From contig LPNY01000132.1 of NCBI GenBank assembly GCA_001655195.1, positions 163,087-227,086 of the forward strand: a stretch of 64,000 bases of DNA, read 5' to 3'. Numbering within the stretch: position 1 is the first letter of the stretch; each line of letters begins with the position of its first letter. Below are positions 8,619 to 17,925 of the stretch, in pieces. The notes under the pieces are model-generated. The model had not been told where the DNA came from and ran no database searches. It saw nothing but the letters and a program-made list of their open reading frames with translations. The position numbers and the translations under genes are program-made. The stretch is from Arcobacter sp. EP1. Lineage in GTDB: Bacteria; Campylobacterota; Campylobacteria; Campylobacterales; Arcobacteraceae.

Positions 8619-10185
8619 GATTTAACTCCTTTTTTTGAAAACAATTGATAGCTAAATCAATATTTTTAAATATACTAATTTTTTTAAAAACTGCATTTTG
8701 ATCAATTTTATATAATGCTCTTTTATCTCTCTCTTTTAACACTAAACTTACTCCAATATTTTTTTCTTGTAAATGTAAAACTGCTTCTTCTAATATAAAC
8801 ATTGCTGAGACATCCATAAATGGAATACTCGTACAATCAATAATAATATTTTTTGAATTATGTACAACTTTTGATATCTTTTTTTCCAAAATCAAAGCAC
8901 TACCAAAGAAAAATGCTCCATCAATTTTTAAAACTTTAATATCATCATTATCCACTTCAATATCAAATAGTGACCGACGACGTCTTGTTTTAATGGTCGT
9001 TTGTCGCGATATTTTATAGATTGCTGAAATTGAAGCAAACGTAATTCCAGCACCAACAGCCATAATTAAATCAACAAAAACTGTTAACAGAAATACTGTT
9101 ATCATAATTAATAGATCATTTCGTGGAACTTTCTTTAAAATTCGTAAAAACTTATAGTCTAAAATATCTACACCCACTTTGATTAAAACCCCTGAGAGCA
9201 CAGCTAATGGGATTTGTTCTGCGTAAGGGGCTAAAAAAAGTATCGTAACCAATAACATAATAGAGTGTGTCATACCCGATATTTTACTGTGTCCTCCACT
9301 TTTGATATTAACTACCGTTCGCATGGTTGCCCCAGCCCCTGGAATCGCACCAACAAAAGAACATAATGCATTACCAATTCCTTGTCCAATGAGTTCCTTG
9401 TTTGGTTTATGTTTTGTTTTGGTCATTGAGTCAGCTACTAAAGAGGTTAGCAAAGTATCAATTGAACCAAGAAGTGCTAAAGTAATAGATAAAAGAATAA
9501 TATCTCTTGCTTTTAAAATATCAAAGGTAGAAGGAATAGTAAACTCTGGCAAGCCCATAGGAATTTCACCAATTGTTGGCACTTGATAGCCAAAATAGAC
9601 ACTAAAAATTGTCATAGAAACCAATGCAATCAAAGCAGGAGGAATAAAACGTCCTATAAAAGAAGGGGTCATAAACATAATAATCAAAGTAACATAAGCA
9701 ATAATCAATGAATCATCATTAACTAAATGTAAAGTATTAGGAAGTTCTACAAGGGTATGAATAACGGAACCATATCCTTCAACACCTAAAAAAGGATTTA
9801 TTTGCAAAATAATAATGATAAATCCAATTCCTGTCATAAATCCAGAAATAACAGGATATGGTATAAACTTTACCCATTTACCAATACCCGCAAACCCAAA
9901 AGAGATTTGTATGAGTCCTGCAAGTAATACTACCATCATAACAGCATTTAAATCATTGGAAAAAGTTACAATTGCTGTTGCAGCAACAACGGTCATTGGT
10001 CCTGTAGGACCAGATATTTGGGTAGAAGTTCCACCAAATAAAGAGGCAAAAAAACCAAGAATTATAGCACCATAAAGTCCAGCAATAGCTCCCGCACCAC
10101 TAGCAACTCCAAAAGCTAAGGCTAAAGGTAAAGCAACAACAGCTGCTGTAACTCCACCCATAATATCATTCGTTAAGGCTCTCAA
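8611..10185 (-). CDS. SulP family anion transporter with STAS domain
   Basis: This 524-residue inner-membrane protein has about 12-14 hydrophobic helices (residues 8-400) with the family segment ISGPTGPMTVV near 58-68, and a cytoplasmic STAS domain at about 420-520 containing FMDVSAMFILEE. SulP carriers move sulfate, bicarbonate or other anions; the substrate cannot be told from sequence. The start is TTG with GGAG upstream. It overlaps hemD by eight bases and lies 24 bases after the der stop on the same strand. A second, distinct SulP gene lies at 21.4 kb. In a sulfur oxidiser with SoxCD, sulfate export or bicarbonate uptake are both plausible, but this is inference. Confidence 0.9.
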   Translation of the reverse strand: MRALTNDIMGGVTAAVVALPLALAFGVASGAGAIAGLYGAIILGFFASLFGGTSTQISGPTGPMTVVAATAIVTFSNDLNAVMMVVLLAGLIQISFGFAGIGKWVKFIPYPVISGFMTGIGFIIIILQINPFLGVEGYGSVIHTLVELPNTLHLVNDDSLIIAYVTLIIMFMTPSFIGRFIPPALIALVSMTIFSVYFGYQVPTIGEIPMGLPEFTIPSTFDILKARDIILLSITLALLGSIDTLLTSLVADSMTKTKHKPNKELIGQGIGNALCSFVGAIPGAGATMRTVVNIKSGGHSKISGMTHSIMLLVTILFLAPYAEQIPLAVLSGVLIKVGVDILDYKFLRILKKVPRNDLLIMITVFLLTVFVDLIMAVGAGITFASISAIYKISRQTTIKTRRRRSLFDIEVDNDDIKVLKIDGAFFFGSALILEKKISKVVHNSKNIIIDCTSIPFMDVSAMFILEEAVLHLQEKNIGVSLVLKERDKRALYKIDQNAVFKKISIFKNIDLAINCFQKKELNLA

Positions 10186-10209
10186 AAAAACTCCTTACGT
10201 GGTAATTAA

Positions 10210-11652
10210 TTAATCCTCTTCGCTAATATGTTCATCATCTTCATCAGCTCGTTCACCCTTTTTTCGAGCGACAATATGTATTGGCGTTCCTTCAAAATTA
10301 ATATTATCTCTTAAAAAGTTAATCAAATATCGTTTATAAGAAAAATGTAATAGATTTGGTTTATTCATAATCAAAGCAACTCTTGGAGGTTTTGTTTGAA
10401 ACTGTGTTGTATAATAAATTCTTAAATATGCTCCATTTGGACTTGGAAGTGCATGTCTAATGGTTGCTTCTTCAATTGTTCTATTTAATAGTGATGTAGG
10501 AATTCGTTGTGCATAATTTTCATAAATTTCCACAAGTTTATCTTTGAGTCGGTCTATACTTCTTCCTGTTTTTGCTGAAACTGCAATAATAGGTGCATAG
10601 TATAAGAATTTGAACTTTTGACGAACTTTGTCCTCTAATTTCTTAAAGGTATCCATATTTTCATCCCACTTATTTAAAACAATAATCGTTCCCAAACCAT
10701 ACTCGTCCACTAAACCTGCAATTTTTTCATCTAAATCAACCAGCTCAGATGATGCATCTAAGACTACTAGTGCTAAATTTGCCCGACTTAGCATGTCTTT
10801 TGTTCTCATGAGGGCATACTTTTCAATACCTTCAATTTTACCTCGTCGTCTTAATCCTGCAGTATCAACAAAAGTAATTTGTTTATCTTTGAATTCAAAA
10901 GATTCATCAACAGGGTCAATGGTTGTCCCTGCAATTGGAGAAACTACTGATCGTTCTTCTCCAATAATTGCATTTAAGATTGAAGATTTACCCACATTTG
11001 TACGACCAATAATAGCTACTCGTAAGTGTCCATCATCTTCTTGTTCCATTGGATTAAATTCAGTTTCATCTTCTTGCGAAAACTCTTCATCTTCTTCACT
11101 TACTCCAATTGTAGGTTCTTCCTCTTTTTCAGGAAGTTGGTCTCGCAACCACTCAAAAAGTGCACGTGTTCCCCTATCATGTGAAACTGACATACCAAAA
11201 AGTCTGTCATCACTAATACCAAACTCATAGAAGTCCCAAAGACGTTCTTTCTCTTTGTCATTATCAATTTTATTGACAACAAGTGCTAATTGTTTACCTA
11301 AGGCTTGAAGCTCATAAAATAATTCTTTATCTTTATCATCCGGTAATTTTTTACCATCTACCATAAAAAGTATTATATCAGCCTCTTTAGCAGTATCAAT
11401 AGCCTTTCTTTTTACGTTTGAAAAAATTGCATCATTAGTTTCATCAATTCCTCCCGTATCAAGCATAAGTGCTTCACGGTCTAAAATCTCCACTTCGTGT
11501 TTTCTAATATCTCTTGTTGTTCCAGCTAAGTCAGAAACAATAGCAATACGCTTTTGTGCAATTCGATTAAATAGTGAACTCTTCCCTACATTTGGTTGTC
11601 CCACTAATGCTATTTTTGTTAAATCTTGTCTGTTTGTGTTGATGCTTTGCAT
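10210..11652 (-). CDS. der: Ribosome biogenesis GTPase Der
   Basis: This 480-residue protein has two tandem G domains and a C-terminal KH-like domain, the Der (EngA) signature. The first G domain has GQPNVGKSSLFNRI, DTGG and NKID; the second has GRTNVGKSSILNAI, DTAG and NKWD. An acidic insert joins the two (about 173-205), and the tail is acidic as well. Der is essential for maturation of the 50S ribosomal subunit. The ATG is clear, and the gene lies downstream of hpf past a strong terminator hairpin, so it probably has its own promoter between 11653 and 11690. Function secure. Confidence 0.97.
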   Translation of the reverse strand: MQSINTNRQDLTKIALVGQPNVGKSSLFNRIAQKRIAIVSDLAGTTRDIRKHEVEILDREALMLDTGGIDETNDAIFSNVKRKAIDTAKEADIILFMVDGKKLPDDKDKELFYELQALGKQLALVVNKIDNDKEKERLWDFYEFGISDDRLFGMSVSHDRGTRALFEWLRDQLPEKEEEPTIGVSEEDEEFSQEDETEFNPMEQEDDGHLRVAIIGRTNVGKSSILNAIIGEERSVVSPIAGTTIDPVDESFEFKDKQITFVDTAGLRRRGKIEGIEKYALMRTKDMLSRANLALVVLDASSELVDLDEKIAGLVDEYGLGTIIVLNKWDENMDTFKKLEDKVRQKFKFLYYAPIIAVSAKTGRSIDRLKDKLVEIYENYAQRIPTSLLNRTIEEATIRHALPSPNGAYLRIYYTTQFQTKPPRVALIMNKPNLLHFSYKRYLINFLRDNINFEGTPIHIVARKKGERADEDDEHISEED

Positions 11653-11690
11653 TAAACTTTTTGTATCCTATTTTATTTTCTCTATAACGG

Positions 11691-11726
11691 AAAAAAGGTA
11701 CTAGCCAATAATGGCTAATACCTTTT
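11691..11726 (-). terminator. Intrinsic terminator after hpf
   Basis: On the minus strand, AAAAGGTATTAGCCA pairs with TGGCTAGTACCTTTT across a TTAT loop and ends in a run of T, about 20 bases after the hpf stop. The stem is nearly symmetrical and A-rich on its other side, so it could stop polymerase from either direction. Confidence 0.8.
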
Positions 11727-11745
11727 CACGTTTTAACTTGGAATA

Positions 11746-12288
11746 TTAGTATAAACCAAATTGTCCTTCTTCTTTCATTCGGTAAAGAACTCTCATATTA
11801 TCATCTCTATCGTAGAATACTTTAAATGCAGCATCTGATGCTTTTAACTCATTTAACGCTTCTTCAATATCAATTGGCTTATAAGAAGTTAATCTTACTG
11901 GAACGATTTCATTTTCGAATTTTTCTAATTCATTTGCGATTTCATCTTCAATCTCAGCAGAAGCAACTTCAGTTAACTTAGTAGCTCTATGTCCTGTAAT
12001 CTTGTCATGATGTCTTCTTAATACTTTAGAAACTCTATCAACAGCAATATCAATTGCTGCATATAAATCTTTATCTTTTTGTTTTACAACAACTGTATCT
12101 AAATTTGCAATATTTAACGTAAACTCAAAACTAAAAGCTTTTTTACCATGTTTCTCTTCTTGAGAAATAATTGAATTTACAGAAATAATATCTAAATTAT
12201 ATTTTTTAAATATCTCTACTGAACTATTAACGTAATCTTTAATTGGCTCAGTTAATTCTATGTGTCTTCCTACAATACTTGTATTCAT
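11746..12288 (-). CDS. hpf: Long ribosome hibernation promoting factor (HPF)
   Basis: At 180 residues this is the long HPF type: an S30AE/sigma-54-modulation domain at about 1-105 (starting MNTSIVGRHIELTEPIKDYV) and a C-terminal dimerisation domain at about 125-178 (VRLTSYKPIDIEEALNEL ... VLYRMKEEGQFGLY). The N-terminal domain binds the 30S decoding site and the C-terminal domain pairs two ribosomes into inactive 100S dimers in slow growth. The gene has a TATAAT -10 upstream, a GGAG Shine-Dalgarno and a strong terminator downstream, so it looks monocistronic. Confidence 0.93.
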   Translation of the reverse strand: MNTSIVGRHIELTEPIKDYVNSSVEIFKKYNLDIISVNSIISQEEKHGKKAFSFEFTLNIANLDTVVVKQKDKDLYAAIDIAVDRVSKVLRRHHDKITGHRATKLTEVASAEIEDEIANELEKFENEIVPVRLTSYKPIDIEEALNELKASDAAFKVFYDRDDNMRVLYRMKEEGQFGLY

Positions 12289-12319
12289 AACATACTCCTT
12301 TATCCTTATTAATTAAGAT

Positions 12320-12325
12320 ATTATA
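12320..12325 (-). promoter_or_regulatory. -10 element of the hpf promoter
   Basis: A perfect TATAAT on the minus strand lies about 31 bases before the hpf ATG, followed by a leader with GGAG. No clear -35 is seen. Confidence 0.55.
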
Positions 12326-12413
12326 ACTAAGCAATCTTGAAATAATGATAATTATATTTAATAAGCGAACAAGAATTTATAAATTTAAAAATAATAAAAC
12401 TTTTTTTAAAGTT

Positions 12414-14591
12414 TTAAACTAGAATCTCTCGATTTCCTTTAGCATTTGCTTCAGATAAAACCCCTGTTGTTTCAAGCTGTTCAACAATAGTGGCTGCTCG
12501 ATTATAACCAATACGAAGTTTTCTTTGAATGTACGAGATTGATGTTTTTTTATCTATTAAAACTACTGATTTAGCATCCTCATAAAGTTCATCTAAATCA
12601 CCAATATCACCCGAGGTAGAACTTAAAGTACCATCTGATTTTTGTTTAACAAAATTCATATCATACTCTACTTCTTTTTGATCTTTTAAGAAATTAACAA
12701 CATCTTCAATCTCTGTCTCTTTTGACCACGGTGCATGAATACGTACAAGCCCAGACATACCAGGAGGAGTAAAGAGCATATCTCCTCGTCCTAAAAGTGA
12801 TTCTGCACCTAAAGAGTCTAAGATAATTTTAGAGTCAACTTTTTGTCCTACTTTATATGAAAGTCGACTTGGAAGATTGGCTTTAATCAATCCTGTAACA
12901 ACATCAACCGATGGTCGTTGCGTTGCAACAATTAAATGAATTCCTGAAGCTCGTGCCATTTGAGCAAGTCTAGCAATAGAGAGTTCAACCTCTTTACCAC
13001 TTGTCATCATAAGATCAGCTAATTCATCAATAACTACCACAATATAAGGAATTAAATCAAACCCCTCTTTTTTTGCTTTTTCGTTGTAGTTTTCAATATT
13101 TTTTGTTTTAGTTTGACTCATTAATGTATAACGACGTTCCATCTCTCCAACCATATTCGCCAATGCGTTAATAGCTTCAGTAGGTTTTGTAATAACAGGA
13201 GTCAATAAATGAGGAATATCATTGTACATTGAAAACTCTAGCATCTTTGGATCAATCATAACCAGCTTTAAATTATCAGGAGAGTTTTTATAAAGCAATG
13301 AAAGAATCATTGCATTAATTCCAACTGACTTACCAGAACCTGTAGTTCCTGCAATAAGAAGATGTGGCAGTTTTTTGAGGTCTGTCACAAAAGGTTTACC
13401 AACAATATCTTTACCTAAAACCATTGTCAAAGGGGATTTAGCATTTTGAAAAATTTCACTCTCTAAAAGTTCTTTAATATATATGGTTTGAACATCATCA
13501 TTAGGTACTTCAATTCCTACAACATCTTTTCCTGGAATTGGCGCTTGAATACGAATAGTTTCCGCTTTTAAAGCCATTGCTAAATCATCTTGAAGATTTA
13601 ATATCTTAGAAACTTTTACATTAGGGGCAGGTTTAAACTCAAAAGTTGTAACAACAGGCCCTGTATACGTACGAACCACGTCACCTTCGATTTTAAACAT
13701 TAAAAGTTTATCCAGTAGATCAGAGATTTTTTGGTCAATTAAATCTTCATTAATTTTTGATTTCTTCTCTTTTGGTGATGGTTGAAAGAATTTAGTTGGA
13801 GGAAGTTGAAAATCCTTAGGCTTTTCAGTCTCACCTAACTCGATTTCATCTTGAAGTTTTTTATTCTCTTCTAACTCTTCAACAATAACTGAATGAGGTT
13901 CCTCTTTTACTTGTTCAATACTCTCATCAATGATTTGTGCATCTTGAATAAGCTCTTGTTCTAGTGCTTTTTGGGCTGTTTCAACAGGAATAGATATATC
14001 CTTGGTCTCAATTAGAATCTCAGCAGTATCACCAACCTCTTTAACGATAACATTTTGTTCAACTTTTCTTTTTTCACGTTTTTTTGAAATTGTTATCTTT
14101 TTAGGTTTTTCTGTTTTTGGTCGATTTAGTGTTGACTCTTTTGCTTTTACTAAAACATTTTTAACACTAAACTCGCTCTCTTCTGTAAAAACAATATAAG
14201 TTGCAACTAAACCGATTAATACAATCATCCAAAGCCCTGCATTACCGATAAAAGGACTTAATTCATGAACAATTATATTACCAATCTCACCAGAAAGTGC
14301 ATCTTTTCCAACAGCAAGTGATTGAAAGATCAATAGCGTAAACGTTAATATTACTAAAATTAGTAGTTTAATATAAAAACTTGATTGAAGCTCTTTTTTA
14401 AAATTAATTACATATAAGGGGTATAAAAAAAGTCCTAAATATGCATATGAAAGGTACCCAAAATATTTATGAGAATAATTTGCAAAGAGTGATCCTATTT
14501 GACCAACAGTCTCTTTGGCTGAAATAATTGTTGCATATTCAAAATAGACAATAATAAAAAGAAAAATGAGAGAGAAAATTTTTTTAACTAT
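12414..14591 (-). CDS. ftsK: DNA translocase FtsK (start codon probably ATA)
   Basis: FtsK pumps chromosomal DNA at the division septum. The motor domain has Walker A GTTGSGKSVGINAM and Walker B VVVIDELADLM, and the C-terminus is the winged-helix gamma domain that reads KOPS-type sites. A lysine- and glutamate-rich linker precedes them. The first ATG/GTG/TTG in frame is a TTG at 14333, which would delete three of the four N-terminal membrane helices. Reading on upstream, the frame stays open to 14606 and encodes those helices (segments FSLIFLFIIVYFEYA, YFGYLSYAYLGLFLYPLY, KLLILVILTFTLLIF). The only well-placed start is ATA at 14591, six bases after AAAGGG, giving 725 residues. A sequence error or strain mutation of ATG is the alternative. 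Confidence 0.85.
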   Translation of the reverse strand: MVKKIFSLIFLFIIVYFEYATIISAKETVGQIGSLFANYSHKYFGYLSYAYLGLFLYPLYVINFKKELQSSFYIKLLILVILTFTLLIFQSLAVGKDALSGEIGNIIVHELSPFIGNAGLWMIVLIGLVATYIVFTEESEFSVKNVLVKAKESTLNRPKTEKPKKITISKKREKRKVEQNVIVKEVGDTAEILIETKDISIPVETAQKALEQELIQDAQIIDESIEQVKEEPHSVIVEELEENKKLQDEIELGETEKPKDFQLPPTKFFQPSPKEKKSKINEDLIDQKISDLLDKLLMFKIEGDVVRTYTGPVVTTFEFKPAPNVKVSKILNLQDDLAMALKAETIRIQAPIPGKDVVGIEVPNDDVQTIYIKELLESEIFQNAKSPLTMVLGKDIVGKPFVTDLKKLPHLLIAGTTGSGKSVGINAMILSLLYKNSPDNLKLVMIDPKMLEFSMYNDIPHLLTPVITKPTEAINALANMVGEMERRYTLMSQTKTKNIENYNEKAKKEGFDLIPYIVVVIDELADLMMTSGKEVELSIARLAQMARASGIHLIVATQRPSVDVVTGLIKANLPSRLSYKVGQKVDSKIILDSLGAESLLGRGDMLFTPPGMSGLVRIHAPWSKETEIEDVVNFLKDQKEVEYDMNFVKQKSDGTLSSTSGDIGDLDELYEDAKSVVLIDKKTSISYIQRKLRIGYNRAATIVEQLETTGVLSEANAKGNREILV

Positions 14592-14601
14592 TTTAAACCC
14601 T

Positions 14602-15546
14602 TTATTTTAATAACTTAGCTATACGGCTTTGAAGTTTTAGCCACTTTCTATGTTCCATAAGAGGGAAACCAGCCCACTGTTTTTTAGGTTCATCAATAGT
14701 TTTAGTTACACCACCACGTGCCGCAATAGTTGTAAAAGGAGCAATTTCTAAATGCCCTGCAGTTGCACTTTGTCCACCCATAATAACATATTCATGTAGT
14801 GTTGTAGAGCCAGAAAGCCCTACTTGTCCTGTGAGAATACATCCTTGTTTCAAGATACAGTTATGTGCAATATGAACTAAATTATCTATTCGTACCCCAT
14901 CACCAATAATCGTTGATTTAAATACTGCTCTATCAATGGTACTGTTTGCTCCAATTTCCACATCATTACCAATAACAACATTTCCATTTTGATATATTTT
15001 GATATATTTACCAGCTTTATTTGCAAATCCAAAACCATCACTACCAATAACCGTTCCAGCGTGAATAATCACATCACTTCCGATTGAACAATCACGATAG
15101 ATTGATACATTTGGATAAATTATTGTATTACTTCCAATTGAAACATTATCTCCAATATAAGCACCGCTCATGATCGTACAATTGTTCCCTATTGATGAGT
15201 TTTTACCTAAATAAACATTTGACATAATTGTAGAATCTTCTCCTACAATACACTCTTCTCCAACAACTTCAACGACTTTTGGAGCAAAAAACTTACTCAG
15301 ATAAGCTAAATTTACATACGGTTCATCACACACCAAGGCTATGGTACCAGAAGGAACATTTTTAGCAAACTCTTCTTTTACTAACACAGCTGCTGCTTGT
15401 GTTTGTTCTAAATCATTTACATATTTTTTGTTTTCCAAAAATGTTACTTCATTACTTGAAGCATCAAGAAGGGTATTGAGTCCTGTAATTTCCATTGTAC
15501 TGTCACAGGTTATATTAAGAGCAGATGAGAGTTCTTTGAGTGTCAA
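14602..15546 (-). CDS. lpxD: UDP-3-O-acylglucosamine N-acyltransferase LpxD
   Basis: This 314-residue protein has an N-terminal uridine-binding domain (about 1-95) and then a left-handed beta-helix made of hexapeptide repeats (IGDNVSIGSNTIIYPNVS and similar, about 100-260) containing the acyltransferase histidine region HIAHNC, and a C-terminal helix. It adds the second acyl chain in lipid A synthesis in the cytoplasm, supplying the LPS that LptD exports. The start is TTG preceded by AAAGGA. The gene begins 41 bases after ilvH, and its stop is followed directly by the ftsK ribosome site, so lpxD and ftsK are probably co-transcribed. Confidence 0.95.
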   Translation of the reverse strand: MTLKELSSALNITCDSTMEITGLNTLLDASSNEVTFLENKKYVNDLEQTQAAAVLVKEEFAKNVPSGTIALVCDEPYVNLAYLSKFFAPKVVEVVGEECIVGEDSTIMSNVYLGKNSSIGNNCTIMSGAYIGDNVSIGSNTIIYPNVSIYRDCSIGSDVIIHAGTVIGSDGFGFANKAGKYIKIYQNGNVVIGNDVEIGANSTIDRAVFKSTIIGDGVRIDNLVHIAHNCILKQGCILTGQVGLSGSTTLHEYVIMGGQSATAGHLEIAPFTTIAARGGVTKTIDEPKKQWAGFPLMEHRKWLKLQSRIAKLLK

Positions 15547-15587
15547 ATTTTGTCCTTTAGAAAATAAAAAGATAAGAGAAAATTCTC

Positions 15588-16085
15588 TTATCTTTCCATT
15601 GCTACAATACCACTTCGTACAACTTCAAGTGGATTAAATTTTTGCATAACTTTAATAAAGTTAGCAATTCGTGATGCAGAATCAGTTGCACTTACAATAA
15701 TTGCTTCATCAGTTACGTTTTGAATAGAACCGTGGTAAGCTCGGGCAATTACATCAATATCACTTAAGTTATTGTCAATTGAAAATTTCATTAATACCGT
15801 ATCTTTTTCAACCACATTTCTGTGTTCATTTACTTTTAATACAGGAATCAATTTATTTAACTGTTTTACAATTTGATCAATAATTCGTTTATCACCTGTA
15901 GTTACAATTGTCATTCTTGAGTACTGGCTTCCCTCAATTGGAGCAACAGTTAATGAATCAATATTATACCCTCGTGCTGAAAATAGTCCAACAATACGAG
16001 ATAAAACATTGTGCTCATTCATCACAATTACAGAGATAACTTGTCGTGTTGTTTCAGTATCATAGTAGTGATTAAAATTATTCAT
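15588..16085 (-). CDS. ilvH: Acetolactate synthase small (regulatory) subunit
   Basis: This 165-residue protein has an N-terminal ACT domain (about 16-90, with VLSRIVGLFSARGYNIDSLTV) and a C-terminal ACT-like domain, as in IlvH. It binds the large subunit and confers valine feedback control on the first step of branched-chain amino-acid synthesis. The ATG lies inside the end of ilvB (eight-base overlap), so the subunits are translationally coupled. A lpxD gene follows on the same strand. Confidence 0.95.
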   Translation of the reverse strand: MNNFNHYYDTETTRQVISVIVMNEHNVLSRIVGLFSARGYNIDSLTVAPIEGSQYSRMTIVTTGDKRIIDQIVKQLNKLIPVLKVNEHRNVVEKDTVLMKFSIDNNLSDIDVIARAYHGSIQNVTDEAIIVSATDSASRIANFIKVMQKFNPLEVVRSGIVAMER

Positions 16086-17772
16086 TGTTATCTCCTATTA
16101 GTGTCATTTCATTTAAGGCATGGCCATTTGGAACCATTGGTAAAACTTCCTCATTTCTATCTACTATTACTTCAATTAATGCAGGCTTTTTTGCTTTAAC
16201 TGCATCTTTTAGAGCTTTATCAAACTCTTCTTTTGTCTCTACTCGGTACCCATTTGCACCAAATGCTTCTGCAAGTTTTGGGAAATCAGGCTGAGCAGAA
16301 AGATCTGTTTCAGAAATTCTATTATCATAAAACATTGTTTGCCATTGACGTACCATTCCAAGATAGTTATTATTTAAAATAATATTAATAACTGGCAATT
16401 TATTCTCTACACATGTCATTAACTCTTGGATGTTCATTAAAATTGAACCATCTCCTGTAAAGTTAATAGAAACTTTTTCAGGTACTGCTTTAGCAACTCC
16501 CATAGCACCTGGCAATCCAAACCCCATAGTTCCTAATCCACCAGAAGTATTAAACTGTCGTGCAAATGAAAATGGATAGAACTGAGCTGTCCACATTTGG
16601 TGTTGTCCAACATCCGTTGAAATAACTGCTCTATCTCCCAAGATTTCACCAACACGTCTAATTGGCCATTGTGGTTTAATTTTAGTATCTGAATCAATAA
16701 ATCGTAATGGTTGTTTCTCTCTATACTCATGTAATAAAGCAACCCAATTTGTATAGTCATTCATCTCTAATTCTTCTAATGAATCAATCATTCCTCGAAC
16801 AGTAACTTGTAAGTCTCCAACAATTGGAAAATTAGTTTCAACAAGTTTGGCAATCGTTGCTGGGTCAATATCAATATGGATGACTTTTGCTTTCTTAGCA
16901 AACTCATCAAGTCGTCCTGTTACCCTATCATCAAAACGAGCTCCCAATGAAATTAAAAGATCCGTTTCATGTGCTGCCATATTTGCTGAATATTCACCAT
17001 GCATACCTAACATTCCAACTAAAAGTGGGTTATCATGTCCCATAACACCACGTGCCATTAATGTTTCAACAGCTGGAATATTTGTTTTCTTTGCAAACTC
17101 TCTAATATCATGGGCACAGTTTGAGGCAATTGCTCCACCACCAACATATAGTAATGGTTTTTTTGCTTTTGCCAATGCTTGCATAGCTCTTTTTAACTGC
17201 TTTTTATTATAATTTACCGTTGGTTTGTACGTTGGCAATTCTACTTTATCTGGATAATCAAAGTTACCTAATTCAGCTGTAATATCTTTTGGAATATCAA
17301 CATGTACAGGACCTGGACGACCCGTACTTGCAATATGAAATGCCTCTTTAATAATTCGAGGTAAATCTTTAATATCATTTACTAAATAGTTATGTTTTGT
17401 ACACGGTCGTGAAATTCCTACAGCATCAATCTCTTGAAATCCATCTGTTCCAATAATATTCGATGGAACTTGTCCTGAAATAACAACCAATGGAATAGAA
17501 TCCATATACGCATCAGCTAATCCAGTTACAGCATTTGTAAACCCAGGACCACTTGTTACAATAGCAACACCTACCCTACCAGTTGCTTTTGCGTACCCTT
17601 CGGCTGCATGAATTGCTGCTTGTTCGTGTCTTGTTAAAATATGTTGAAAGTCTGTTTGTTTATATATTTCATCATAGACGTTCATAATAGCGCCACCAGG
17701 GTATCCAAATACTGTATCAACCCTCTCCTCTTTTAATGATTGCGTAACCATTTTTGCGCCAGTCATTTTCAT
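16078..17772 (-). CDS. ilvB: Acetolactate synthase large (catalytic) subunit
   Basis: This 564-residue thiamine-diphosphate enzyme condenses two pyruvates to acetolactate, or pyruvate with 2-oxobutyrate. The catalytic glutamate lies in RHEQAAIHAAEGYA, the central FAD-binding domain follows, and the TPP/Mg motif GDGSILMNIQEL runs to the conserved NNNYLGMVRQWQ. I start at the ATG at 17772, behind GGAGAGAG; an upstream in-frame codon at 17820 adds 16 unlikely residues. It forms an ilvBH operon. The divergent neighbour across about 150 bases is a flagellin-like gene. Confidence 0.96.
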   Translation of the reverse strand: MKMTGAKMVTQSLKEERVDTVFGYPGGAIMNVYDEIYKQTDFQHILTRHEQAAIHAAEGYAKATGRVGVAIVTSGPGFTNAVTGLADAYMDSIPLVVISGQVPSNIIGTDGFQEIDAVGISRPCTKHNYLVNDIKDLPRIIKEAFHIASTGRPGPVHVDIPKDITAELGNFDYPDKVELPTYKPTVNYNKKQLKRAMQALAKAKKPLLYVGGGAIASNCAHDIREFAKKTNIPAVETLMARGVMGHDNPLLVGMLGMHGEYSANMAAHETDLLISLGARFDDRVTGRLDEFAKKAKVIHIDIDPATIAKLVETNFPIVGDLQVTVRGMIDSLEELEMNDYTNWVALLHEYREKQPLRFIDSDTKIKPQWPIRRVGEILGDRAVISTDVGQHQMWTAQFYPFSFARQFNTSGGLGTMGFGLPGAMGVAKAVPEKVSINFTGDGSILMNIQELMTCVENKLPVINIILNNNYLGMVRQWQTMFYDNRISETDLSAQPDFPKLAEAFGANGYRVETKEEFDKALKDAVKAKKPALIEVIVDRNEEVLPMVPNGHALNEMTLIGDNNE

Positions 17773-17884
17773 AATACTCTCTCCGTTATAAAATAGACGA
17801 TATTTTACAGAAGTTATCATTAAATGGTCTTTAATATAAGTGATTTATATATTTCTTTTTAGCTTCATTTTAGAAATTTTCCTC

Positions 17885-17890
17885 TATAAT
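17885..17890 (+). promoter_or_regulatory. -10 element upstream of the flagellin-like gene
   Basis: A perfect TATAAT lies about 35 bases before the ATG at 17926. I saw no sigma-54 (GG-N10-GC) or sigma-28 pattern, so the gene may be expressed by the housekeeping sigma factor, unlike normal flagellins. Confidence 0.45.
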
Positions 17891-17925
17891 AGTTACAATT
17901 ACGGAAACAATTAAAGGGGTATAAG

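Noticed and set aside
10628..11230. A 200-codon plus-strand frame opposite der
   Set aside because: Ser/Lys-rich shadow of the der codons; no start signal, and der motifs cover the region.
12391..12411. AAAACTTT/AAAGTTTT hairpin after ftsK
   Set aside because: Almost all A-T and too weak to call a terminator in DNA this AT-rich.
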